Shown here: piece after piece, positions 25,157 to 32,327 of the stretch
Layout of the letters: each line of letters starts with the position of its first letter
How positions within the stretch are numbered: the first letter of the stretch is position 1
Source of the DNA: JAABTL01 sp964465355
GTDB taxonomy: Bacteria > Deinococcota > Deinococci > Deinococcales > Trueperaceae
Assembly (NCBI GenBank): GCA_964465355.1
Contig: CAYXJZ010000001.1
Span: forward strand, 1-64,000
Direction of reading: 5' to 3'
DNA: 64,000 bases
Made by a program: the position numbers and the translations under genes
The notes under the pieces: generated by a model
Databases searched by the model: none
The model's input: only the letters and a program-made list of their open reading frames with translations
Told to the model about the DNA's origin: nothing

Positions 25157-25837
25157 TCACGCCGCAGCCTCTTCCAGTTGCTCCTGATGGACCGTCGTCA
25201 AGGCCTGCAGGAAGACCGCAGGCTCCTGCGCACCGGAGACGCCGTACTTCCCGTCCAGGACGAAGAAGGGCACCCCCTGGATGCCGTAGCGCTGGGCCTG
25301 GAGCTGATCGGCGTGCACCTCACTCAAGTAGCTGGCGTCGCTCATGGCCCGGCGGACATCGTCGGCGGCGATGCCCAACTCGCCGGCCAAGGCCACCAGC
25401 TCCTCCACCTGGCCAAGGTGCCTGCCCTCGCTGAAGTAGGCGGCCATCAGCCGTTCCTTCATCTCCAGCTGCAAGCCCTTCTCCTTGGCCAGGTGCAGCA
25501 GCCGGTGCGCACGCACCGTGTTGGTCATGCGCACAGCAGGCATGTCGTAGCTCAAGCCGACGCTGGCGGCAACACCGCTGACCTGCTCCATCATCCGGTC
25601 GGCCTGCTCCTCGGGGATGCCCTTGCGCCGTGAGAGGTACTCGCGCTGGGAGCCGAGGTCGAGGTCGTCTTCCGGCAGGTCGGGCGCCAACTGGAAGCTG
25701 TGGTAGATCACTTCAACTGGCGGTGCGCCTTGGATGGCGCCGAACTCGGTCAAGGCGCTCTCGAGACGCCGCTTGCCGATGTAGCACCACGGGCAGGCGA
25801 TGTCGGACCAGACGTCGATCTTGATGGGTTGGCTCAT
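25157..25837 (-). CDS. frnE: DsbA-family FrnE-like oxidoreductase
   Basis: A 226-residue cytosolic thioredoxin-fold protein with the inserted helical domain of 2-hydroxychromene isomerase/FrnE relatives. The active site CPWC is at residues 15-18 (DIACPWCYIGKRRLE). The cis-Pro loop is GIQGVPFFVLDGKYGVSGAQ. FrnE in Deinococcus helps with oxidative and radiation stress; that is known for the family and inferred here. No signal peptide. The ATG is the only sensible start. A 26-base palindrome lies past the stop. Confidence 0.9.
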   Translation of the reverse strand: MSQPIKIDVWSDIACPWCYIGKRRLESALTEFGAIQGAPPVEVIYHSFQLAPDLPEDDLDLGSQREYLSRRKGIPEEQADRMMEQVSGVAASVGLSYDMPAVRMTNTVRAHRLLHLAKEKGLQLEMKERLMAAYFSEGRHLGQVEELVALAGELGIAADDVRRAMSDASYLSEVHADQLQAQRYGIQGVPFFVLDGKYGVSGAQEPAVFLQALTTVHQEQLEEAAA

Positions 25838-25970
25838 GGATCCCCGGTTCCCCCGGCCCCCACAGCGCCGGATGTCATGGGGGCCATCATGGCCGTCTAG
25901 CGGGCCGGCTCATGTTCGCTGCGCTGCCGGAGTCAGACCTCGACCCGCCGGGCGCCGTGCGGATGATCGC

Positions 25971-26009
25971 CATCCGCCGCCGGATGGGGCCCATCCGCCG
26001 ACGGATGGG
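25971..26009. repeat. Two consecutive hairpins sharing the same CATCCG/CGGATG stem
   Basis: CATCCG-CCGC-CGGATG (25971-25986) is followed at once by CCCATCCG-CCGA-CGGATGGG (25990-26009), both downstream of the rdx stop. They probably act as terminators of that small gene. The almost identical copies suggest a local duplication. Confidence 0.6.
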
Positions 26010-26038
26010 GCACAGACGGTGGTGGCGAAGCTCCGACG

Positions 26039-26278
26039 CTAGAGCCGCTGCTCGATGCCTGCGATGAGCTGGTCCAACTCGAAGGCCTCCTTGGAGGCCT
26101 TGTCGTAGACCGACTCGCCGTCGATGCGGACGACGAAGACGCCCTTCTCGCCGGTCTTCAGCCTCACGCCGTCGACGCGCTGCCCGAAACGCTCGAGGAT
26201 GCTCTTCTGGACGTCCATGGCACGGGGCAGATGGCCGCAAGGCACGCAGTACTCGATCTCGATGCTGGGGGTGGACAT
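26039..26278 (-). CDS. Rdx/SelW-like thioredoxin-fold protein
   Basis: A 79-residue protein of the Rdx family (SelW/SelT/SelH-like), with an N-terminal redox CxxC in IEIEYCVPCGHLPRAMDVQK and the following GVFVVRIDGESVYDK. The Cys form replaces selenocysteine. Members are suspected thiol-redox proteins with unknown partners. The ATG has AAAGGAAG upstream. Two hairpins lie just downstream. Confidence 0.88.
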   Translation of the reverse strand: MSTPSIEIEYCVPCGHLPRAMDVQKSILERFGQRVDGVRLKTGEKGVFVVRIDGESVYDKASKEAFELDQLIAGIEQRL

Positions 26279-26332
26279 GGTGTCTTCCTTTCGCGCAGCT
26301 GCAGCAGCTGGATGGTTGACCTGGTCGCCAGT

Positions 26333-26965
26333 CTACCGGCGGCCGGACGAGGGGCATGACGCCGCCTTACCATCCAATGCCTTGGCTTCCAAGGGGAGCC
26401 CCCGCAGGTAGGCCTCCACCAGTGGCCCGGCCCGAACCCTGCCTCCGCCGACCAAGCGGTCGAAGAGGATGCCGTCCACCAGGCCGACCAGGTCGGGCGC
26501 ATGCGCACCGGCGTCCTCCACACCCAGCAGCCTGAGCAGTCCATCGGCCGATGCCAGCAGTCGCGCCCTGACCGGCGAGGCGTGGCTGAGGATGGCGTGG
26601 AGCTGGGGGTCGCTGCGCAACTCGGCCAACAGCGCGAAACGTGCGACGTGGTCGAGAGGTCGGGTCTGCACGAAGCGCTCGATCAGGGCGCTCAGTCCCG
26701 CTGCCGCCGTCGCCACCGTCAGGACGTCGGGCATGGGGGCAGCTTCAACCTCGCCGCGCGTCTGGTCGGCCAGGGCGTGCACGATCAGGGCGATGAGGTC
26801 GCGCCTCGTCCTGGCGTAGTAGGAGGTCGTTCCGGCTGGCGCAGCCAGCTCGGTGTCCACCGCCCGGTGCGTCAGCGCCCGCAACCCACGGGTCGCGATC
26901 AGGCCGATCCCCGCCTCGGCGATGGCCACGCGACGATCCTTCGTTGGGGCCGGCTTGTCTATCAT
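26333..26965 (-). CDS. TetR-family regulator next to an FAD monooxygenase
   Basis: A 210-residue repressor. The DNA-binding domain reads AIAEAGIGLIATRGLRALTH then RAVDTELAAPAGTTSYYART. A helical effector domain follows (VLTVATAAAGLSALIERFV, DLVGLVDGILFDRLVGGG). The ATG is chosen because TACACT on the minus strand (26975-26980) ends nine bases before it; a GTG two codons earlier is too close to that box. It is divergent from the monooxygenase at 27043, with two tandem palindromes between them. Confidence 0.88.
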   Translation of the reverse strand: MIDKPAPTKDRRVAIAEAGIGLIATRGLRALTHRAVDTELAAPAGTTSYYARTRRDLIALIVHALADQTRGEVEAAPMPDVLTVATAAAGLSALIERFVQTRPLDHVARFALLAELRSDPQLHAILSHASPVRARLLASADGLLRLLGVEDAGAHAPDLVGLVDGILFDRLVGGGRVRAGPLVEAYLRGLPLEAKALDGKAASCPSSGRR

Positions 26966-26979
26966 GACCACACCAGTGT

Positions 26980-27015
26980 ACTCTACAGGCGTAGCGTACT
27001 CTACAGATGTAGAGT
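26980..27015. promoter_or_regulatory. Two tandem TetR-type operators
   Basis: A perfect 18-base palindrome ACTCTACA-GA-TGTAGAGT (26998-27015) lies directly after an imperfect copy ACTCTACA-GG-CGTAGCGT (26980-26997). They abut the -10 box of tetR and lie 28 bases before the monooxygenase ATG. They are the probable binding site of the TetR regulator for both genes. Confidence 0.8.
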
Positions 27016-27042
27016 CAAGGATGTAGCGTCGAGGAGGACCTC

Positions 27043-28176
27043 ATGAAGATCGGCATCATCGGAGCGGGGATCGCGGGCTTGGTCGCTGGCGCCGCCATGC
27101 AACGGGACGGCCACGAGGTGAGGGTGTTCGAGCGCCGCACCGATAGCGAGGCGGTCGGGGCGGGCCTCTCCCTGTTCGGCAACGCCTTCGTGGCGCTGGA
27201 GGCCATGGGCCTGCGTGGCGTGGTGGAACCGCTCACCTCGCCGGTCATCGGTGAGTTCAAGGCCGGCCAGCGGCGCCCGTCTGGGGCTTGGATGGTGGTG
27301 ATGCCCCCAGCGGCCATCGCCTCGCTCAGGGCGGTGCACAGGTCCGACCTGCACCACGCCCTGGTCGCCGACCTGGCACCGGGCACGCTCGTCCTCGGGC
27401 GAGAGGCCAGTGTCCACCCGCATGGTGAAGCCCTGATCACGGTGGACGGCGCCGAGCACGCCTTCGATCTGGTCGTCGCCGCCGACGGCATCCGCAGCCG
27501 CAGCCGGGCTCGTCTTGGTCTCGACAGCGGACTGAGGTACGCGGGCTACAGCGCATGGCGAGGCGTCACCGACGGCACCGTCGACCTGGGCGGCGAGGCG
27601 GGCGAGACCTGGGGCCGTGGCCGACGCTTCGGCGTCGTGCCACTGCCAGACGGACGCGTCTACTGGTTCGCCACCGACAACCTGCCGGAAGGGACGGTGT
27701 TCGGCGACGAGCGCGAAGCGGCGCTCGAGCGCTTCGCCGGCTGGCACGCGCCGATCCGTCGGCTCATCGAGGCGACACCGCGGGGCGCCGTCCTGCGCCA
27801 CGACATCCACGACTTGGCCAAGCCTCTGAGCAGCTTCGTGAAGACCAGGACGGTACTGATGGGGGACGCGGCGCACGCCATGACACCGGACCTTGGTCAG
27901 GGCGCCGGGCAGGGCATCGAGGACACGGCAGCGCTGACCCTGTTGCTGCCACAGGTCGGGACCAACTCCTCGCTGGACGATGCGCTCCTGCGCTACGACC
28001 GCCAGCGGCGACCCAGGAGCCAGAGCGTCGCGCAACGGTCACGCGCCATGGGCCAGGTGGCGCAGCTCGGTCACCCAGCCGCCGTCCTCCTGCGCGACCT
28101 CGCCCTCCAAGCCACGCCGAACAATGTGATCGCGCGAGGAGCACAGAGCGTCCAGGCATGGTCGCCGCCGCACTGA
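27043..28176 (+). CDS. FAD-dependent monooxygenase (PHBH-like fold)
   Basis: A 377-residue flavoprotein hydroxylase for an aromatic or related substrate. It has the FAD-binding GIIGAGIAGLVAGAAMQRDG with VFERR, the DG motif LVVAADGIRSRSR, and the ribityl-binding GD motif LMGDAAHAMTPDLGQGAGQG then IEDTAAL. No membrane segment. GAGGAGG precedes the ATG. TAGAGT and TAGCGT upstream are candidate -10 boxes. The divergent TetR protein probably represses it in response to a toxic ligand, which is inferred from layout. Confidence 0.93.
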   Translation: MKIGIIGAGIAGLVAGAAMQRDGHEVRVFERRTDSEAVGAGLSLFGNAFVALEAMGLRGVVEPLTSPVIGEFKAGQRRPSGAWMVVMPPAAIASLRAVHRSDLHHALVADLAPGTLVLGREASVHPHGEALITVDGAEHAFDLVVAADGIRSRSRARLGLDSGLRYAGYSAWRGVTDGTVDLGGEAGETWGRGRRFGVVPLPDGRVYWFATDNLPEGTVFGDEREAALERFAGWHAPIRRLIEATPRGAVLRHDIHDLAKPLSSFVKTRTVLMGDAAHAMTPDLGQGAGQGIEDTAALTLLLPQVGTNSSLDDALLRYDRQRRPRSQSVAQRSRAMGQVAQLGHPAAVLLRDLALQATPNNVIARGAQSVQAWSPPH

Positions 28177-28242
28177 AGCGCCCCGCCGCGACGCAGCGGC
28201 GGGGCTGGAGACCACAGGGGCAGAACCAACTCGCCAGGCGCC

Positions 28243-28602
28243 CTAGCCGGCGTGCTCCATGAAGCGCCGCAACCGCTTGGCCATCACGCCCATGACGTGG
28301 AGGCCGAAGTCCGGCGACTTGCGAACCAGGTGCCTGAACCAGTCCTTGTCGATGGGTTCGAGCCGGCTCTCGACGCTGGCCACCGCGTCGGCGCTGCGGG
28401 GATGGTCATCGACCAGCGCCATCTCGCCGAAGACGCTGCCCGGCTCCAAGCTCTCCACGGTCTGGCCACCGACACGGATGTCGATGCGGCCGGACAGCAC
28501 GACGTACATCTCCGCCGCACTCTCGCCTTGGCCGAAGACCTGCTCACCAGCCTGGTACGTGCGGGCCTTGACCGAGTCCCGGAAGACCTCGAGGACGTCC
28601 AT
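28243..28602 (-). CDS. Single cyclic nucleotide-binding domain protein
   Basis: A 119-residue protein made almost entirely of one cNMP-binding domain: FRDSVKARTYQAGEQVFGQG, AAEMYVVLSGRIDIRVGGQT, and the phosphate-binding cassette PGSVFGEMALVDDHPRSADA, where the Glu and Arg ligands are present. No DNA-binding or catalytic domain follows. The ATG has GGAGGA upstream; the longer upstream frame is antisense shadow. It could bind cAMP or a related nucleotide and act on a partner in trans, or pair with DUF817 just upstream. Confidence 0.9.
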   Translation of the reverse strand: MDVLEVFRDSVKARTYQAGEQVFGQGESAAEMYVVLSGRIDIRVGGQTVESLEPGSVFGEMALVDDHPRSADAVASVESRLEPIDKDWFRHLVRKSPDFGLHVMGVMAKRLRRFMEHAG

Positions 28603-28676
28603 GGTTCCTCCTACCGCATGAGATGCGGCCAGCATGGCACATGAGAGCGGTGACGTCATCATGGGGCGATGGGCGC

Positions 28677-29516
28677 CTAGCCTCCGCTGACGTCGACATC
28701 CTGCCTCTCGGTCGCGCGTGAGCCCTTGACATGCTTGAGCTGCACGACGGCCATCATGCTCACGATCACCAGCAGCGCCCACGAGGTCAGCTTGTGCAGG
28801 CTCACCACCCGCCAGCCGTCCTGCTGGTGGGGGTACTGCCAGGCGCCAAGGTAGGTGGCGATGTTCTCGGCGAACCAGACGAAGATGCCGATGAGCAGGA
28901 AGGCGAGGACCAACGGGATGCCCCGTTGCTTCGACGCGGGCGTGAAGGCCACCCAGGTGCGTCCGAACACAAGCAGCACCGTCGCGATGAGGAGGAAGCG
29001 GATGTCGGGCAGGAAGTGGTTGCTGAAGAAGTTCAGGTAGATGAGCGCCCCAAGCGGCACCACCAGATGGGCGGGAGGCCAGCGCACGAAGCGCAGTCGG
29101 AGCAACCTCCATGCCTGGATCATGTAGCTCGCCACGCTGGCGTACATGAAACCGCTGTAGAGCGGCACGCCCCCCACCTTGAAGAGGGCCTCCTCCGGGT
29201 ACGACCAGGAGCCGACGTGGACCTTGAACAGCTCCAACCCAAGGCCGAGCAGGTGGAAGAGGGTGATGACCTTGAGCTCGTCCCTCGTCTCGAGCCCGGT
29301 GGCCAGCATGAGCGCCTGCATGGCCAGGCAGGCGAACAGCAGGAAGTCGTACCTGGCGATGGGCAAGGGCAGGACCTGGGACAGGGCCAGCATCAGGAAG
29401 ATGAACACAGGGAAGAGGCAGGCGCGGGCGTTCTTGAGGCCGAAGTGGAGCAGCTCCAGCCAGGACTGGCGGAGGATGGTGCTGATGGAGAGACCTACGC
29501 TGCCCGGGACCCGCAC
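28677..29516 (-). CDS. DUF817-family polytopic membrane protein
   Basis: A 279-residue membrane protein with about eight hydrophobic segments. It resembles DUF817, with LLHFGLKNARACLFPVFIFL, VHVGSWSYPEEALFKVGGVP, GFMYASVASYMIQAWRLLRL and IATYLGAWQYPHQQDGWRVV. Function unknown; conserved aromatic and His residues near GSWSYPE might bind a ligand. Extending the frame upstream to TTG would run into the tRNA terminator, so the GTG at 29516 is preferred, though the exact start is unsure. Confidence 0.8.
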   Translation of the reverse strand: MRVPGSVGLSISTILRQSWLELLHFGLKNARACLFPVFIFLMLALSQVLPLPIARYDFLLFACLAMQALMLATGLETRDELKVITLFHLLGLGLELFKVHVGSWSYPEEALFKVGGVPLYSGFMYASVASYMIQAWRLLRLRFVRWPPAHLVVPLGALIYLNFFSNHFLPDIRFLLIATVLLVFGRTWVAFTPASKQRGIPLVLAFLLIGIFVWFAENIATYLGAWQYPHQQDGWRVVSLHKLTSWALLVIVSMMAVVQLKHVKGSRATERQDVDVSGG

Positions 29517-29579
29517 CCGTCGATCCTGACACGCCGCGACGTTGGTTACGCCGTTGGTTACTGCCCTACCACCTGTGGC

Positions 29580-29617
29580 CAAAGAAGAGGACGCAGAACC
29601 CGTAGATTCTGCGTCCT
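29580..29617 (-). terminator. Rho-independent terminator of tRNA-Ala
   Basis: Perfect 11-base-pair stem AGGACGCAGAA/TTCTGCGTCCT with an 8-base loop, followed on the minus strand by CTTCTTT. It is 17 bases downstream of the tRNA CCA end. Confidence 0.9.
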
Positions 29618-29632
29618 AGTCACCGTTCTTGC

Positions 29633-29710
<78 letters not shown>

Positions 29711-29811
29711 TGCGTACACGGCGAACCGAAGTGTACCGGCGCGTTCGGAGGGCTGTCAACCGAGACGCGACTTGGGGTGGAGCGCCACGGAGCCCATCCG
29801 CAGCGCCCGGT

Positions 29812-30240
29812 TCAACCAGGTGCCCCGACGAAGGGGTTGACGATCTCGACCCCTCGGATACGTTGTCCAGCGTTCATGTCCTCTGTCCACAGCTTGGCGC
29901 AACCGAGTTCGCCAGCGCTGCGCAGGATCATGGCGTCCCAGAACGACAACTGCTGTTCCTCGGCGATCTCGGATGCGGCGATGACATCGTGGGCCATCGG
30001 AGCATGGGTGGTCCAGCGACTGAACACCCTGATGCGTTCGCGCGCGAACTCTGGAGACAGAGGCGACGCGATCTTGCGGACGGCGTTCACGTAGAACTCC
30101 TGCAGCACCTGCACACTGGTGGCGCCGAGACGCGTCTGACCTAGGCGACCCAACAGTTCACGCGCCCGTTCGTGCCTGGCCCCCGCTGACACGTCGTAGG
30201 CGTACAGGAGGACGTTCGTGTCCACGAACTCCAGCCTCAC
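29812..30240 (-). CDS. vapC: VapC-type PIN-domain toxin
   Basis: A 142-residue PIN RNase. The acidic metal site is present: Asp in EFVDTNVLLYAYD, Glu in VQVLQEFYVNAV, Asp in QLSFWDAMILRSA and the distal acidic LWTEDMNAGQ. VapC toxins usually cut tRNA or rRNA. GTG overlaps the antitoxin stop (GTGA), the standard coupled layout. Confidence 0.93.
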   Translation of the reverse strand: MRLEFVDTNVLLYAYDVSAGARHERARELLGRLGQTRLGATSVQVLQEFYVNAVRKIASPLSPEFARERIRVFSRWTTHAPMAHDVIAASEIAEEQQLSFWDAMILRSAGELGCAKLWTEDMNAGQRIRGVEIVNPFVGAPG

Positions 30241-30476
30241 CGCTGGTGCAGCTCGTCTCGCGTCCAGCTGATCTCTCCGACCCGCAGGCCGATCCCTTCG
30301 GCCATGAGCAGCTCTTCCCTGGCCCAGGCATCGGCGTAGTCCAGGTCGGATCCTGCGACCTGCTGCAGCAGCTCGGCCACCAACGCTGACACCGAGGTGT
30401 CGCGCTGCGCAGCGAGGACCTTGGCCCGGCGAACCAAGTCATCTGGCAGCGAGAGGGTGATGTTCCTAGATCCCAT
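30237..30476 (-). CDS. vapB: Ribbon-helix-helix antitoxin (VapB-type)
   Basis: A 79-residue antitoxin. The N-terminal ribbon-helix-helix reads NITLSLPDDLVRRAKVLAAQ then RDTSVSALVAELLQQVAG. The C-terminal tail (DLDYADAWAREELLMAEGIG) should wrap the toxin. A TACACT -10 box on the minus strand (30484-30489) ends seven bases before the ATG, with no Shine-Dalgarno, so the mRNA is probably leaderless. It is the first gene of the pair and likely autorepresses. The next ~140 bases upstream, to fhs, hold no further gene. Confidence 0.9.
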   Translation of the reverse strand: MGSRNITLSLPDDLVRRAKVLAAQRDTSVSALVAELLQQVAGSDLDYADAWAREELLMAEGIGLRVGEISWTRDELHQR

Positions 30477-30617
30477 GTGAATCAGTGTAGCACGACTTCA
30501 CGAGCAACTGCGCTGGCTAGCGCCCTCCGTGGGCGAGAGTTCAGAGCAGCCTTCCTCACTGAAGGCAGACATACGTCCATACCGCTCCAGGCGCTCCAGC
30601 ACTAGGCTCGGAGCACC

Positions 30618-32261
30618 ATGACCCCATCCCTGCGCGAGTCGCCGCCTGCAGCGGCACAGCTACGCCCTATCGAGGAGGTGGCCGCTGACCTGGGGCTCAG
30701 CCCCGCGGGGTACGAGACCCTTGGCCGCCACAAGGCGAAAGTGAACCTGGGCGTGCGCGGATCCAAGCAAGGCCGCCTGCTGCTGGTCAGCGCGATCGGC
30801 CCCACCAAGGCAGGCGAGGGCAAGACCACCGTCAGCGTCGGTCTAGCCGACGGGCTGCGGCGACTGGGCAAGAACGTGGCCCTGGCGCTGCGCGAGCCAT
30901 CGCTTGGGCCGGTGTTCGGCATCAAGGGCGGCGGCACCGGCGGCGGCCACGCCCAAGTGGAGCCGGCCGATGACATCAACCTGCACTTCACCGGCGACCT
31001 GCATGCCATCGGCGCAGCCCACAACCTGCTGGCAGCCCTGGTCGACAACGACCTGCACTTCGGTGGCGCAAGCGGCCTGAGACCGGAGACGACCACCTGG
31101 CCGCGCGTGCTGGACGTGAACGACCGCGCCCTGCGTCAGGTGAGCGTGGCGCGCGGCAGCCACGCCGAGCGGGCCACCCGTTTCGACATCACCGCCGCCA
31201 GCGAGGTCATGGCGGTGCTTGCCCTTGCCAACGACCTGGCCAACTTGCGCAGGCGGCTGGCGCGCATCGTGGTGGGCCGCCGCGAGGACGCCAGCCCCGT
31301 GACCGCCGACGACCTGGGCGCCACCGACGCCATGCTGGCGCTGCTCAAGGACGCGCTGAAGCCCAACCTGGTGCAGACGCGCGAGGGCACGCCCGCCTTC
31401 GTGCACGCAGGCCCCTTCGGCAACATCGCCCACGGATGCTCCAGCGTGGTCGCCACCACCACCGCCCTGAGTCTGGCCGACCTGGTCATCAGCGAGGCGG
31501 GCTTCGGCTTCGACCTGGGCGGCGAGAAGTTCCTTGACATCAAGATGCGCCAGTCGGGTCTATGGCCGCATGCCGTGGTGCTGGTGGCCACGGTACGGGC
31601 GCTGACGGCCCATGGCGGCGGGGACCTAGGCCTGGGCCTAGCTCATCTGCAGAGGCAGCTGAGCAACGTCGCCCGCTTCGGTCTGCCCTGCGTGGTTGCG
31701 CTCAACCTCTTCCCTGGCGACCGCGAGCATGACCTGGCGGCGGTGGAAGGCTTCCTGGCCGAGCTGGGCGTGCGCAGCGCGCGCTTCACTTCCTTCCGCG
31801 AAGGCGGTGCCGGCGCTAAGGCGCTCGGACGGGAGGTCGTTGCCCTGTTGGACGAGCAGGAGGCGCCGCCCTCGCCCCGCCTCCTCTACCGAGACGATGA
31901 CCCGCTACGGCGCAAGCTGGAGCTGGTGGCCCAGGCCATGTACGGCGCCGAGGGTGTGGACCTGACCGTGAGCACCGCGGCGGAGCTGGCTGCCCTCGAG
32001 GCCCAGGGCTTCGGCCACCTGCCGGTGTGCATCGCCAAGACGCACCTCTCCTTCAGCGCCGACCCCAAGGCCGGCGGCCTGGCCACGGGCTTCCGCCTCC
32101 GGGTGCATGAGGTTCGCCTGGCCGCCGGCGCCGGTTTCGTGGTGGCGCTGATGGGCGAGATCGTCACCATGCCCGCCCTGCCGCGCGAGCCTGCGGCCAA
32201 GCAGGTGCGGGTGGCGGAGGACGGACGGGCGACGGGGTTGATGCAGGGGGACGGCATCTGA
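30618..32261 (+). CDS. fhs: Formate-tetrahydrofolate ligase
   Basis: Makes 10-formyl-THF from formate, THF and ATP for one-carbon metabolism. The 547 residues contain the P-loop region AIGPTKAGEGKTTVSVGLAD, REPSLGPVFGIKGGGTGGGH, DDINLHFTGDLHAIGAAHNL, FDITAASEVMAVLAL, GPFGNIAHGCSSVVAT and GADLG-like GFGFDLGGEKFLDIK. Length is normal. TAGGCT (30603-30608) lies nine bases before the ATG, with GGAGC between them. No other one-carbon gene is adjacent. Confidence 0.97.
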   Translation: MTPSLRESPPAAAQLRPIEEVAADLGLSPAGYETLGRHKAKVNLGVRGSKQGRLLLVSAIGPTKAGEGKTTVSVGLADGLRRLGKNVALALREPSLGPVFGIKGGGTGGGHAQVEPADDINLHFTGDLHAIGAAHNLLAALVDNDLHFGGASGLRPETTTWPRVLDVNDRALRQVSVARGSHAERATRFDITAASEVMAVLALANDLANLRRRLARIVVGRREDASPVTADDLGATDAMLALLKDALKPNLVQTREGTPAFVHAGPFGNIAHGCSSVVATTTALSLADLVISEAGFGFDLGGEKFLDIKMRQSGLWPHAVVLVATVRALTAHGGGDLGLGLAHLQRQLSNVARFGLPCVVALNLFPGDREHDLAAVEGFLAELGVRSARFTSFREGGAGAKALGREVVALLDEQEAPPSPRLLYRDDDPLRRKLELVAQAMYGAEGVDLTVSTAAELAALEAQGFGHLPVCIAKTHLSFSADPKAGGLATGFRLRVHEVRLAAGAGFVVALMGEIVTMPALPREPAAKQVRVAEDGRATGLMQGDGI

Positions 32262-32327
32262 GACCACCCGACGGAGCACGCAGGAGGTGCCGGCGTCCTC
32301 GCCGATCTCCTTGGAACGCCAGCTGCG

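Noticed and set aside
24930..25160. 76-codon minus-strand frame after the quinoprotein gene
   Set aside because: Overlaps the end of the quinoprotein and crosses the 26-bp palindrome. No family or ribosome site.
29517..29582. Longer N-terminus for the DUF817 protein from a TTG
   Set aside because: The extension runs into the tRNA-Ala terminator and adds a non-hydrophobic tail.
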